A stretch of DNA of 64,000 bases, from the NCBI GenBank assembly GCA_014237855.1, contig JABACD010000025.1:1-64000 (forward strand). Reading direction: 5' to 3'. Position 1 is the first letter of the stretch. Each line of letters opens with the position of its first letter. This stretch comes from Planctomycetota bacterium. Lineage in GTDB: Bacteria > Planctomycetota > UBA1135 > GCA-002686595. Below are positions 33,401 to 41,095 of the stretch, piece after piece. Made by a program: the position numbers and the translations under genes. The notes beneath the pieces were generated by a model. The model saw only the letters and a program-made list of their open reading frames with translations, did not search any database and was not told the DNA's origin.

Positions 33401-35070
33401 CAGAGCACGACGTTCACATGGCGAAGATCACAATTGACCCTCACACGCTCTGGTGCAACGACCAGGAAGTAGGAGGTCGGAGCCCCCTTTTTTTCAGAGC
33501 CATACTTCGGGTTCGCGCTGACATGGATCTGCTCCCGCAGGCGGCCGAACTCATCGTGCTCGTCCCTGCGAACTGCAAGGGTGTCGCCAAAAGCACCGAT
33601 GATCTCGCCAAGGTTCTTGCCTGTCGTGATCATCCCCCAGCCGCCGATCGAGTGCAGCCGCACGGCAATCGAGTGCTCGGGGAGCAGGGAGGGCGTCCGC
33701 TGGGAGGTGACCGCATAAGGGTGATCGATCCCGAGCACGAAGTAGCTGACTCCATCCGAGGCCTTCTTGCCGTCGTCTCGAGCGAGCGTTCCCTGGGCGA
33801 ACTCGAAGGCCCCTAGAATCCCCTCAGGGCGGAAGTCTCGCGAGCCGAGGCCATAGGAGCCATTGAAGACTCGCGGTGCAGTGGCGGGGTCCAGCGCAGG
33901 CACCTCGGCGTTGCAGTTGGAAGTGTGATTCTCGACTGCCTTGCTCAGGGCGGTACGCAGTTCGCGCGCGAGCGGTTGGGCACCCGCCATGCCCTCATCG
34001 GTCCGCTCGAGCACGATCACGTTCCGCTTGCCAGCAATCGCCTCCACGAGAGCTCGTTCCGGGAAAGGGCGCAGGACATTCAGGTGGATAGACCCCACCG
34101 CTGCACCGTCATTCCTGCGCAGGTAGTCGACTGCTTCGTCGATGTTCTCTGCTGCGCTGCCCATCGAGAGAAAGACCGTCTCAGCATCCTCGCACTTGTA
34201 CTCCGTCAGGAAGCCGTAGTAACGCCCCGTGAGCTTACCGAAGTCCTCGTAGGCCTCTTCGAGCATCTCGAGGATCGGCTCGTTGAAGTTGTTGCGCCGT
34301 GCCACAACTCCGTTCATGTAGTGCTCCTGATTCTGCACCGGTCCCAGGAGCATCGGGTTCTCGAGGTCAAACATCTTGGGCACCCGCCGACGCTTGTCGC
34401 CGAATAGCTCTCGCTGTGCCTCCGTGGGGCAATCGATCAGGTCGTCAGCACGACCGAGGTACTCCCGGATCAGCTCGGACTCGAGCTTGTAGAAGGTTCG
34501 CTCGAGGTGAGACGTGAGGAAGCCGTCCTGGATGTTCATCCCAGGGTTCAAGGACAGCTCGTTGACACGCCGTAGAATCAGCGTCTGATCCGCTGCTTGC
34601 TGTGAGTCCTTTGCAAACAACATCGTCCAGCCAGTGTCCATGGCCGCATAGATGTCATCGTGGCCACAATGCACGTTGAGAGCGTGCTTTGTCAGCGCCC
34701 TGGCTGCCACCTGCAGGACCATGGTCGAGAGCTTGCCCGGTGCGTGGTAGTACTGCTCGAGCCCGTAGACGATGCCCTGGCCAGAGGTGAAGTTCACGAC
34801 GCGTTTACCCGTCAAGGAGAGGGCGATAGCCCCACCCTGGGCCGAGTGCTCCCCCTCTGTCTCGATGGCAATCTTCGAGTCACCGAAGACTGTCAGATTC
34901 CCCTCCGCATAGGAGAGCTGGAAGTTCTCCCCCATCTCGGTCGAGGGTGTGATCGGATAGAACACCCCACCATCAGAGATGCGCCCCTCCGTGTGGTAGG
35001 CGACGATCTGATTACCGTTGGTGGTGATGCGGATGCCCGGGTACTTGGCGGCGCGCGTGGTTGTGCCCAT
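30406..35070 (-). CDS. Very large pyruvate/2-oxoacid:ferredoxin oxidoreductase
   Basis: A 1554-residue single-chain thiamine-diphosphate oxidoreductase of the NifJ/PFOR class, which is usually about 1170-1200 residues. Order: pyrimidine-binding domain (Y-P-I-T-P-S-T-E-M), transketolase-like domain II, gamma domain (G-G-W-G-M-I-T-T-G-K-N, about 474), a Cys pair region C-G-E-C-G-S-T-M-H-C (about 711), two [4Fe-4S] motifs C-T-Q-C-M-E-C-I-V-S-C-P (786) and C-K-G-C-G-E-C-V-V-E-C (920), then the TPP domain (C-A-G-C-G-E near 1002; G-D-G-G-M-G-D-I-G-Y near 1231; Y-S-N-T-G-G-Q). It makes acetyl-CoA, CO2 and reduced ferredoxin from pyruvate, or acts on a related oxoacid. Extra segments lie between the clusters and at the C-terminus. 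The substrate is inferred. Confidence 0.92.
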   Translation of the reverse strand: MGTTTRAAKYPGIRITTNGNQIVAYHTEGRISDGGVFYPITPSTEMGENFQLSYAEGNLTVFGDSKIAIETEGEHSAQGGAIALSLTGKRVVNFTSGQGIVYGLEQYYHAPGKLSTMVLQVAARALTKHALNVHCGHDDIYAAMDTGWTMLFAKDSQQAADQTLILRRVNELSLNPGMNIQDGFLTSHLERTFYKLESELIREYLGRADDLIDCPTEAQRELFGDKRRRVPKMFDLENPMLLGPVQNQEHYMNGVVARRNNFNEPILEMLEEAYEDFGKLTGRYYGFLTEYKCEDAETVFLSMGSAAENIDEAVDYLRRNDGAAVGSIHLNVLRPFPERALVEAIAGKRNVIVLERTDEGMAGAQPLARELRTALSKAVENHTSNCNAEVPALDPATAPRVFNGSYGLGSRDFRPEGILGAFEFAQGTLARDDGKKASDGVSYFVLGIDHPYAVTSQRTPSLLPEHSIAVRLHSIGGWGMITTGKNLGEIIGAFGDTLAVRRDEHDEFGRLREQIHVSANPKYGSEKKGAPTSYFLVVAPERVRVNCDLRHVNVVLCCDPRAFTHSNPLEGLAAGGTFVWESEEEPEVAWQRIPRRYRQEIIDKDIQLYTLPGFDIARHATSRADLQLRMQGNAFLGAFFGISPFLAEYGIDEERFKEVVRAQYHKKFGRFGEAVVESNMTVMTEGFARVRAVPHGTLEAADQSSMRLPAMLPCGECGSTMHCDTPEEQGERIPVARTSTFDKEFRSGLGYFQPASTLSSVSVMAAATGATSSKFTARRETPRWIPENCTQCMECIVSCPDTALPNSAQDVGTILRTAVQGYVTDPEGRQAMLGALELIEDQVRARMKEVVAAKGSDSFGTLVEEALATVTSVDDTTREEFRRVFEEVPVAFHKVPLIFGSVEKKKPGEGGVFQIMVSDLCKGCGECVVECGDNQALVMTPDSGELNAEHMTGTAFLDLLPDTPRKYLGRFDPDDLHESHQAVLRNHLMLRSKYEAIVSGDGACAGCGEKSVLRGLATMTEALMRPLYHAKAERMLGKAARLEEHGVLRLNALKQRSAEEYELFRRAVAHLLMGLGGENESDTDERLSAHGEISDDEVVRAISSVLRQDAFNHRDLQTVDGRLANGMSVMAMGAHTGCNTVYGSTPPSNPHPYPWMNSLFQDGATISWLFGESFIMDHARRSVIPERLCDALLDRESDVIDQGEFYTLTHLTDTVMTDLEVRELPKIWAIGGDGGMGDIGYQNVSKVVLQNRPNVMLMMLDTQVYSNTGGQNSDSTPMPGGGDMNSFGSFTQGKLTEKKSVSESFLGGHGSAFVAQVSLANAPKFFKALLDGLEYRGTAFYQCFTTCQPEHGVADDLATRQASRVRDSRSCPEYVHDPTRGETYSETLDLKGNPSPSRDWAEVRVPGTKDKRRYTVAHWAATEARFRRHTRPFKGEGEGLSLDDMLTCITQRDVLERSFLDPEHRSYIPDFGVTIEVPDGKGGYKLTALSRHLVLFCVERRKAWRMLQSRAGLVNRDYQAQRSLLAKVDGGEVPVEALREGAYSMFTAELESLE

Positions 35071-35279
35071 ACCTCTTCCTACTCATTAAAACTGTACACG
35101 TTGACGAAACAGCAGAACGTCGAGGAGAGCCTGCCCACCATCAGAAATGGAGGTCCGACCCGACGTCGACATCGGTAGCTAAATCATACTAAGCGAGCTG
35201 GAGAGTTTCCTGTCTCCGCGGCTCGCAGTTCTGAGGCCCGCCTCGGTGTCCTCGCCAGGCTGGGCGAGAATCGGGGAGA
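35071..35279. other. Leader of the oxidoreductase gene
   Basis: About 210 bases upstream of the PFOR start and downstream of the membrane-protein stop. It is locally A/T-richer than its surroundings around 35090-35110 and 35175-35200 (TAAATCATACTAAGC on the plus strand), which would suit a promoter for the leftward gene. No gene or tRNA seen. Confidence 0.35.
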
Positions 35280-37058
35280 CTACTCCAGGGAGTAGAGGCC
35301 CATCCAAGGACCAGGCCGATTCAGCGACCAGATCGAAGTGAGCGGAAACTCCAGCTCCATCGGCAAACGGGACTCGACCACTCCGTCGCCACCGTCGAAG
35401 GGTTCGATCACGAGGGCTGGGGAGCGACCAGAGACTGCTTCCGACATGAGACTCTGCGAGACTCCTACGCCCAGACGGTCGACCAGCAGGAGGTGCGTGA
35501 CCCCCAGGCTCTTGAACGCCTCCTCGGCGCTGGCGCCGAGGCGCTCCTCGAGGCCCTCACGCACCGTTACCCTTCCTGTCAGCTCATCCATCTCGAACAA
35601 GTCGGAGAGGTGAATCGCGTGAGCACCACCCTCGAGAACACCCGCACGCAGGGCCTCGAGCCTCGTGGACTCCCGCTTGTACAGGTAGGACCCCGACGCG
35701 AGCCGCAGCTCCTCTAGAAGCTCCAGGCTCTGCTGGTCCAGATCCACCTGGGGTCCGTATCGGTCAATGGCCACGAAGGACTCGGCAGGAAGCTCGGCCA
35801 GTGCCTGCTCTCCCTCTATACGCGTGTCAGTCCGCGCAAGTAGATCTGCCAGACGAAGACTCTGAACAAGGGGGATCAGCCCCAGTAGCAGCAGCGAGAC
35901 CCGGGCTGTAAGGCCCCAGCTCCAGACCACTTCAACAAACGCACCAGCGGCGAGAGACAGCAGGACTGCCAGCGGCAGCAAGTAGCGCACGTGATCGCTC
36001 GAGTGCGTCATGAAGAAAGCTGCCCAGACGAGCGCGAAGAGCGCCGCGGGCAGGGCACTCCGGCGTCGCATCAAGGGCACCAGCCCGGCCAGAGCGAAGA
36101 TCGTCAACAACGGTCCGTAACCGAAGAACGAGCGAGCCAGCCCTGGAAAGCTGTCCCAGTGTCGCACGAAGTTGATCGACTGCCCCCCTATCGAGGCATC
36201 GGCAACATCACCACCGATGGTCTGACTCGCCCCGGGAAGTCCATGCACCAGATAAGACGGATAGCCCACCACCAGGGCCACCAGGAAGAAGACCGCGACA
36301 CAGATCACGCCCTGCTTCAGGCGATTGACGAGGCCCACTCCACTCCAGCCAAGAGGGGAGACCAGCCAGGCCAACCCTGGCATCCCGAGTACGAACAGCC
36401 CCGACTGATGGCAGGCAGCAGCGAGTGCTGCGGCGAGACCCGAGTAGAGCAGCCGTCGGGTCGTTGGCTGACGCACGTAGAGCGCAGCCGGCCAGGCACT
36501 CAGTGCCGTGAAGAAGACCACCGCAACCCAAGGTCGCTCCTGAACCGAGAAGTGCAGGTGCATCATGCCAGTAGCCACGAACCAGGCAGCGGCCCAGGCA
36601 CCGACACCCAGCCCCTGCGCCCTTGCGGCCTTGAAGATCACGAGGGGAGTCGCTGCCCCCAGGAGCACCATCAGCCAGCGCGCAATGCGATGGACCGGCG
36701 AGGCGTCGAGCGAGAGCCGCATGCCGTACTCGCTGGCACCAGACCACCTGCCACCGAGGCGTCCCGCCGCGTAGTGAGTTCCGTAAACGGGCAGGAGCAG
36801 GTAAGGCAGCAGGTTCGGATAGGTCGAGTACTTGCCCACCGGCGGTACCGGGTTCTTCTCCTGCGCCATGCCCAGGGAAGAACGCACGATGTGGGTGTCC
36901 GGCACGTAATTGCGAGGCATGCCGTGCTCCACGGCCCGCGCCCTCAAGACGAGCGGCAGCACCCCGAGCATCAAGAGGGCCAGCCAGAAGACCTTTCCTC
37001 GACCGGAGGTTGTCTCGCTTGAGCTCTCCGAGGGGTGCTCAGGCTTCGGGGTCGACAT
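35280..37058 (-). CDS. Polytopic membrane protein, glycosyltransferase-39-like
   Basis: A 592-residue integral membrane protein. It has about ten to eleven hydrophobic helices in residues 22-400, then a soluble C-terminal domain. After helix 1 an extracytoplasmic loop carries R-N-Y-V-P-D-T-H-I-V-R and an aromatic K-Y-S-T-Y-P-N-L-L-P-Y stretch. This resembles the first loop of GT39/PMT-type lipid-linked sugar transferases, where an Asp is catalytic. Similarity is to the fold, not to a named enzyme. ATG 37058 lies inside the end of rho, overlapping by 20 bases, so the two genes are probably co-transcribed. Confidence 0.75.
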   Translation of the reverse strand: MSTPKPEHPSESSSETTSGRGKVFWLALLMLGVLPLVLRARAVEHGMPRNYVPDTHIVRSSLGMAQEKNPVPPVGKYSTYPNLLPYLLLPVYGTHYAAGRLGGRWSGASEYGMRLSLDASPVHRIARWLMVLLGAATPLVIFKAARAQGLGVGAWAAAWFVATGMMHLHFSVQERPWVAVVFFTALSAWPAALYVRQPTTRRLLYSGLAAALAAACHQSGLFVLGMPGLAWLVSPLGWSGVGLVNRLKQGVICVAVFFLVALVVGYPSYLVHGLPGASQTIGGDVADASIGGQSINFVRHWDSFPGLARSFFGYGPLLTIFALAGLVPLMRRRSALPAALFALVWAAFFMTHSSDHVRYLLPLAVLLSLAAGAFVEVVWSWGLTARVSLLLLGLIPLVQSLRLADLLARTDTRIEGEQALAELPAESFVAIDRYGPQVDLDQQSLELLEELRLASGSYLYKRESTRLEALRAGVLEGGAHAIHLSDLFEMDELTGRVTVREGLEERLGASAEEAFKSLGVTHLLLVDRLGVGVSQSLMSEAVSGRSPALVIEPFDGGDGVVESRLPMELEFPLTSIWSLNRPGPWMGLYSLE

Positions 37059-38562
37059 CGAAGCGCTGCAGGAAGTCCTCAGTCTTCTCAACATCGAGCA
37101 ACTTGTCGCTCAATAGCTCCATGGCCTCGATGAAGTTCATCCGCAACAGGACTCGCCTCAGTGTATTGATACGTTTCAGCTTGCGACTCGAGACCAGCTT
37201 CTCCTCCTTGCGAGTGCCAGACTTCTCGATGTCGATAGCGGGGAAGATTCTTCGATCAGCCAGCTTGCGGTTGAGCATGACCTCCATGTTCCCGGTGCCC
37301 TTGAACTCCTCGAAGATCAGCTGATCCATACGGCTGCCCGTATCGATCAAGGCCGTCCCCAGGATCGTGAGGCTACCGGCAGTCTCCGTGTTTCGCGCAC
37401 TGCCGAAGATCTGGCGAGGGCGCTCCATCGCTCGAGAGTCGAGGCCGCCACTCATGGTGCGACCACTCCCTCCTCCCATGTTGTTGTAGGCACGGGCGAG
37501 CCGGGTGATCGAGTCGAGGATGAGGACCACATCTTCACCCAGCTCAACCAATCGCTGGCAGCGCTTCCAGACAGCTTCAGCCAGCTTCACATGATTCTTG
37601 GGCGTCTCGTCGCTGGTCGAGACGAAGACCTTGCCATTGGTGCTGCGAATCCAGTCGGTCGCCTCCTCAGGCCGTTCATCCACGAGAAGCACCATCAAGT
37701 GCACATCGGGGTAGCCCTCCTCGATGCCCTTGGCGAACTGGCGCATCAGGGTGGTCTTACCTGTCCTCGGTTGCGCAACGATCAGGCCACGTTGACCCCG
37801 CCCCACGGGCGCGATGATGTCGAGGATGCGCATGGACACATCCCCCGTCACGTCCCCGACCTGGTAGTGAAAGTCAGGGTCAATCGTGGTCAGGCTCTTG
37901 AAGGACCGCAGCTGAGACCACTTCTTCGGATCTTCTCCATCGATCTTGCTGACACCTTCGAGCTGGAGCTTGTACTTCTTGCCCTTGCCGACCGCTCCCT
38001 CGATGATCGCACCGTCGCGCAGCTTGTAGCGCTGCATCATCCGCTCGGAGACAAAGATGTCCTGCTTCGAGGGCAGGTATGATCTCTCCTCACTTCGAAG
38101 GGTTCCAAAGCCTCCCTTCTCGGAGATGAACATGCCGGAGCCTGTCTTCTCCTTGCGAGGCTCACCTGACTCAGCACGCGAGTCGCTCCCCCCGCCTCGT
38201 GCCTCACCGCTCTTCTGGCGATTGCGACCGCGCCGTCGTCGCCCTCTGCGGGCGCCGCCCTCGGAGCCTTCACCCCCACGTTCGGTGTCGCCGGTGTTCG
38301 ATGCCGGACCGGAACCCTCGCCCTCCTCGCCTTCGGGCCGACGCTTGCGCCGACGCCGACCTCCCCGGCGCGAATTACCCCGACGACTCTCGTCCTTGCG
38401 ATAGTCCTTCTTGGTGGCTCCGTCGCTCTCACCTTCAGCCGAGGACTTGCTGGATCTCCGCGCTCGTCCGGATTCGGCCTTGTCGGGTTCCGACTTCGGT
38501 CGCTCCTTCTTCGCGCCAGGAGTCCGCTTTGTCTTTCGGCTCTTTGCAGCGGGGGGCTCCAT
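37039..38562 (-). CDS. rho: Transcription termination factor Rho
   Basis: Hexameric RNA helicase that ends transcription. From ATG 38562 the product has 507 residues. A long disordered basic/acidic region (1-140) is rich in Arg-Gly (R-R-G-G-R-R-R-R-K-R-R). It replaces the usual N-terminal helical bundle or is inserted before the RNA-binding cold-shock domain (141-205: G-F-G-T-L-R-S...Y-L-P-S-K-Q-D-I-F-V-S). The ATPase core has P-loop Q-P-R-T-G-K-T (264-270), the V-L-L-V-D-E-R-P-E-E Walker region, the Q-loop around G-G-G-S-G-R-T-M-S-G-G and the R-loop S-G-T-R-K-E-E. The frame is open to 38973; the ATG is chosen on composition, so the start is uncertain. Confidence 0.93.
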   Translation of the reverse strand: MEPPAAKSRKTKRTPGAKKERPKSEPDKAESGRARRSSKSSAEGESDGATKKDYRKDESRRGNSRRGGRRRRKRRPEGEEGEGSGPASNTGDTERGGEGSEGGARRGRRRRGRNRQKSGEARGGGSDSRAESGEPRKEKTGSGMFISEKGGFGTLRSEERSYLPSKQDIFVSERMMQRYKLRDGAIIEGAVGKGKKYKLQLEGVSKIDGEDPKKWSQLRSFKSLTTIDPDFHYQVGDVTGDVSMRILDIIAPVGRGQRGLIVAQPRTGKTTLMRQFAKGIEEGYPDVHLMVLLVDERPEEATDWIRSTNGKVFVSTSDETPKNHVKLAEAVWKRCQRLVELGEDVVLILDSITRLARAYNNMGGGSGRTMSGGLDSRAMERPRQIFGSARNTETAGSLTILGTALIDTGSRMDQLIFEEFKGTGNMEVMLNRKLADRRIFPAIDIEKSGTRKEEKLVSSRKLKRINTLRRVLLRMNFIEAMELLSDKLLDVEKTEDFLQRFDVDPEA

Positions 38563-39207
38563 CGCTCCGAAGGGGATGTCGCCGGTGGTGGTGGTCGTGT
38601 CGTCTTTAGGGGCCAAGCGGATCCTCCGTCTGGCAATGGGAAGTGGGCCTCCCGGTCGCAGCCGGGATCCCGTAAAGCCCGAGACAAGCTCGGGTGGCAC
38701 CCTGAAGAGTGCCTGCAATCTGAATTCCTGTAGCGCGGCTTCTCGCCGAGCCTGTCGAGCGAAGCGGCTCACCGCGTTGCGACTCGCCGGATCTTGGTTT
38801 CGACGGAGCCCTGTGACACCACCAGTCGATCTTTCGAGGCTGACCCCTGCTACGAGGAGTCCGAGATCGTTGCTGGGAGGTCCTGACCTCTGCCGGTGAG
38901 GCATCGAGCCGTTCCATGGCCTACCGCTGCAAGAGTGCATCCGGTGACCTCCATCACCGGCGATCCGATGCATGGAAATGGTCTGGGTTTCAAGCCTCTC
39001 TCTGTCGTCTGCCCGGATACCAGAAGCACCCGCTCAGTCCGTCCTGAGGATCACCAAGCCTACAGACGAGGAACGTCCGAGCAATGGTGCAGTCCCATCT
39101 AACCCAAAATATCGACCAGCGGGAGCCCCGAATTGAGCACCGGGCACAATGCCGGGCTCCAGTCAGCACTCTGAGGCCCCTGAGAGCCCTCTCAGTAGGG
39201 TTCGAAG
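38563..39207. other. Rho leader / spacer to tRNA-Pro
   Basis: About 645 bases with no convincing gene. It is downstream of the tRNA and upstream of rho on the minus strand. Two short perfect hairpins are visible: CCGGTGA-CCTCCA-TCACCGG at 38941-38960 and CTGAGAG-CC-CTCTCAG at 39180-39195. The second lies 12 bases past the tRNA 3' end and may help end its transcript. Long rho leaders often mediate autoregulation; whether this one does is unknown. Confidence 0.4.
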
Positions 39208-39284
39208 TGGTCGGGGCGAAAGGATTTGAACCTTCGACCTCTGCCTCCCGAAGGCAGCGCTCTACCAAGCTGAGCCACGCCCCG
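39208..39284 (-). tRNA. tRNA-Pro (anticodon CGG)
   Basis: A full cloverleaf is seen on the minus strand. Acceptor stem CGGGGCG/CGCCCCG; D arm GCTC/GAGC; anticodon stem CTGCC/GGCAG with loop TTCGGGA, giving anticodon CGG (reads CCG); 5-base variable loop; T arm GAAGG-TTCAAAT-CCTTT; discriminator A; and an encoded CCA (39208-39210). Confidence 0.96.
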
Positions 39285-39388
39285 ACGCCAGGAAGGAGCA
39301 GAACGATAGGCCCGCCCCAGCAGGGCGTCAAGGTCGGGGCGCTCAGACCCGGAGAAATCCCGGTTCGAAGACGATTCGCCTCGGAGGG

Positions 39389-40978
39389 TCAGCGCCCCAG
39401 GTCGACGAAAATGCCGCCGTTCTCCTTCGCCATGTCCACCATGAAGCCCCTCTGGAACTCTCCGATGGCGAGGGTGTGAATAACGACCTTGCGTAGGTCA
39501 TTGGCAGCCCTGACCTCGGCAAGAATGTCAGCGGGATCAATCAGGTCCCCAACGGTCGGCCGTCCATCCGACAGAAAGAAGATCGTGTCCACCATGACCT
39601 CGTAGCCATCTTCTCGTGCACCACGCCCCGCGACTCCAAGGGCTCTCATCAGAGCCCCAAACGTGTTTGTCTTGCCAGCCTCCAGGTTTGCAGCACCGGT
39701 AAGTCCGACACGAGCAAGCCTCTCCTTGGAATTCCCACCAATAGCCTTCAGGTTACCAACCCAGTCGATCGCGCTCCGGCGGTTGAGGGGATTGCAGGTC
39801 ACCAGCTTCTTCTTCCAGGACTTGACCTCCGTGGCAAAAGTAAAGATGTTCAGCTTCACGTAGGGTTCAAGTCCCTCGATGGTGCGTTGCAACTCGCCCT
39901 TGGCGATATCGATCTTGGACATCGATTGGAGATCTCTCCCTTCGAACCGATCCTTCTCGATCACGTGGTTCTCCATCGAACCCGAGACGTCGATGATGAA
40001 CACCACCGAACGACTGGGCGTCTCGATACCGTGATAGGACGTGCTCCCTGGTGGAGAGTAGCGCGCACGATTCTCATCACGCTTGGCCTTGGCCGCCGCA
40101 AGTTCCTCGTCCGTTGGAATGACAAAGCGCTCCTTGATGCCGGTCCACCACTTGCGCCACAGCTCGGCCCGCAGGCCAAAGCGCTTGGCTGTGATCTCCT
40201 CCAGTGCGCGAGCGTAGTCCTCGAGCAGGCGGCCCTGTTCGGTCTCCATCTGCGTGATCAACGGGTCTATCGATCGCAGGGCACGCATGCTGTACAGGCT
40301 GGATGCAGCGCTTGCGCGCACCTGCCAGACAGGGTCATCAAGTGCGGCAATCGCAAGATCGATCCCCCGATCCTCTCTCATCGTCGCCAAGGCCAGCAGG
40401 GCGGCGCAACGTACAGCTGGCTCCTTGTCCCCCGTCAGCTCGATCAGTGCAGGGATTGAATTCAGGCCCCCTCTTGCTTCCAGGGCCTGGATCGCACGAA
40501 ACCTGATGAGCCAGGACCTGTCCGTGAGGCAACCGGCGAGTACCTCAGGATCTCCGCTGTAGCCCCCCTCAGCAATTGCACGAATCAGCCCCAGACGGAT
40601 TGATTCTTGCTTCTCCTTGGCCAGGCGAAAGAAGACAGCATCAATCGTTGGACGAGCCTTGAAGCTCGCGAGGGTCTTCACAGCCGCGTCGACGACCTCG
40701 CTGTCCTTGTCGGCGAGTACTGGAGCCAGGACCATGACCACCTCGGGGGTGTCGGCATCCTCAAGCGAGTAGATCGCCTCCACGCGAGTCGCCGTGTCCT
40801 TGAACTTGCGGAAGTACTTCTTGAACTCCTTGATGATCTCTTCATCTGCCCGGAGAGCGATGGGCGTGGCTCCAGCATGAGGCTGAACCAGGACCAGAGT
40901 TGACAGCAGCAGCAGGCAGCAACAGGTCACGGCCCTCAGGCGACCCGAGACCTGGGCCTGAATTGTGAGGGACATCAT
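39389..40978 (-). CDS. Exported HEAT-repeat and von Willebrand A domain protein
   Basis: A 529-residue protein. The N-terminal signal segment runs to about residue 38 (C-C-C-L-L-L-L-S-T-L-V-L-V ... A-G-A). HEAT-like repeats span roughly 45-260 (R-V-E-A-I-Y-S-L-E-D-A...; R-C-A-A-L-L-A-L-A-T-M-R-E-D). A VWA domain follows with MIDAS D-V-S-G-S (about 329-333), a distal T-N-T-F-G and L-S-D-G-R-P-T. HEAT plus VWA proteins act as protein-interaction modules; the metal-dependent ligand is unknown. The neighbours (tRNA-Pro, acidic membrane protein) give no clue. Confidence 0.87.
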   Translation of the reverse strand: MMSLTIQAQVSGRLRAVTCCCLLLLSTLVLVQPHAGATPIALRADEEIIKEFKKYFRKFKDTATRVEAIYSLEDADTPEVVMVLAPVLADKDSEVVDAAVKTLASFKARPTIDAVFFRLAKEKQESIRLGLIRAIAEGGYSGDPEVLAGCLTDRSWLIRFRAIQALEARGGLNSIPALIELTGDKEPAVRCAALLALATMREDRGIDLAIAALDDPVWQVRASAASSLYSMRALRSIDPLITQMETEQGRLLEDYARALEEITAKRFGLRAELWRKWWTGIKERFVIPTDEELAAAKAKRDENRARYSPPGSTSYHGIETPSRSVVFIIDVSGSMENHVIEKDRFEGRDLQSMSKIDIAKGELQRTIEGLEPYVKLNIFTFATEVKSWKKKLVTCNPLNRRSAIDWVGNLKAIGGNSKERLARVGLTGAANLEAGKTNTFGALMRALGVAGRGAREDGYEVMVDTIFFLSDGRPTVGDLIDPADILAEVRAANDLRKVVIHTLAIGEFQRGFMVDMAKENGGIFVDLGR

Positions 40979-41095
40979 CTGGGCGAAGGGCTGAACAAGC
41001 GCATGGGAAGTGCACTGTTGTACCCGGCCGGGCCCAGAGGTCTACGGAGTGAATCCCTCGGACAGTGATTTGGAGCCCCAACTGGAGCTCAACCC

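Noticed and set aside
39084..39479. 131-codon plus-strand frame containing G-F-E-P-S-T-S-A-S-R-R
   Set aside because: Well-known artefact: it is the translation of the reverse complement of a tRNA gene (tRNA-Pro here).
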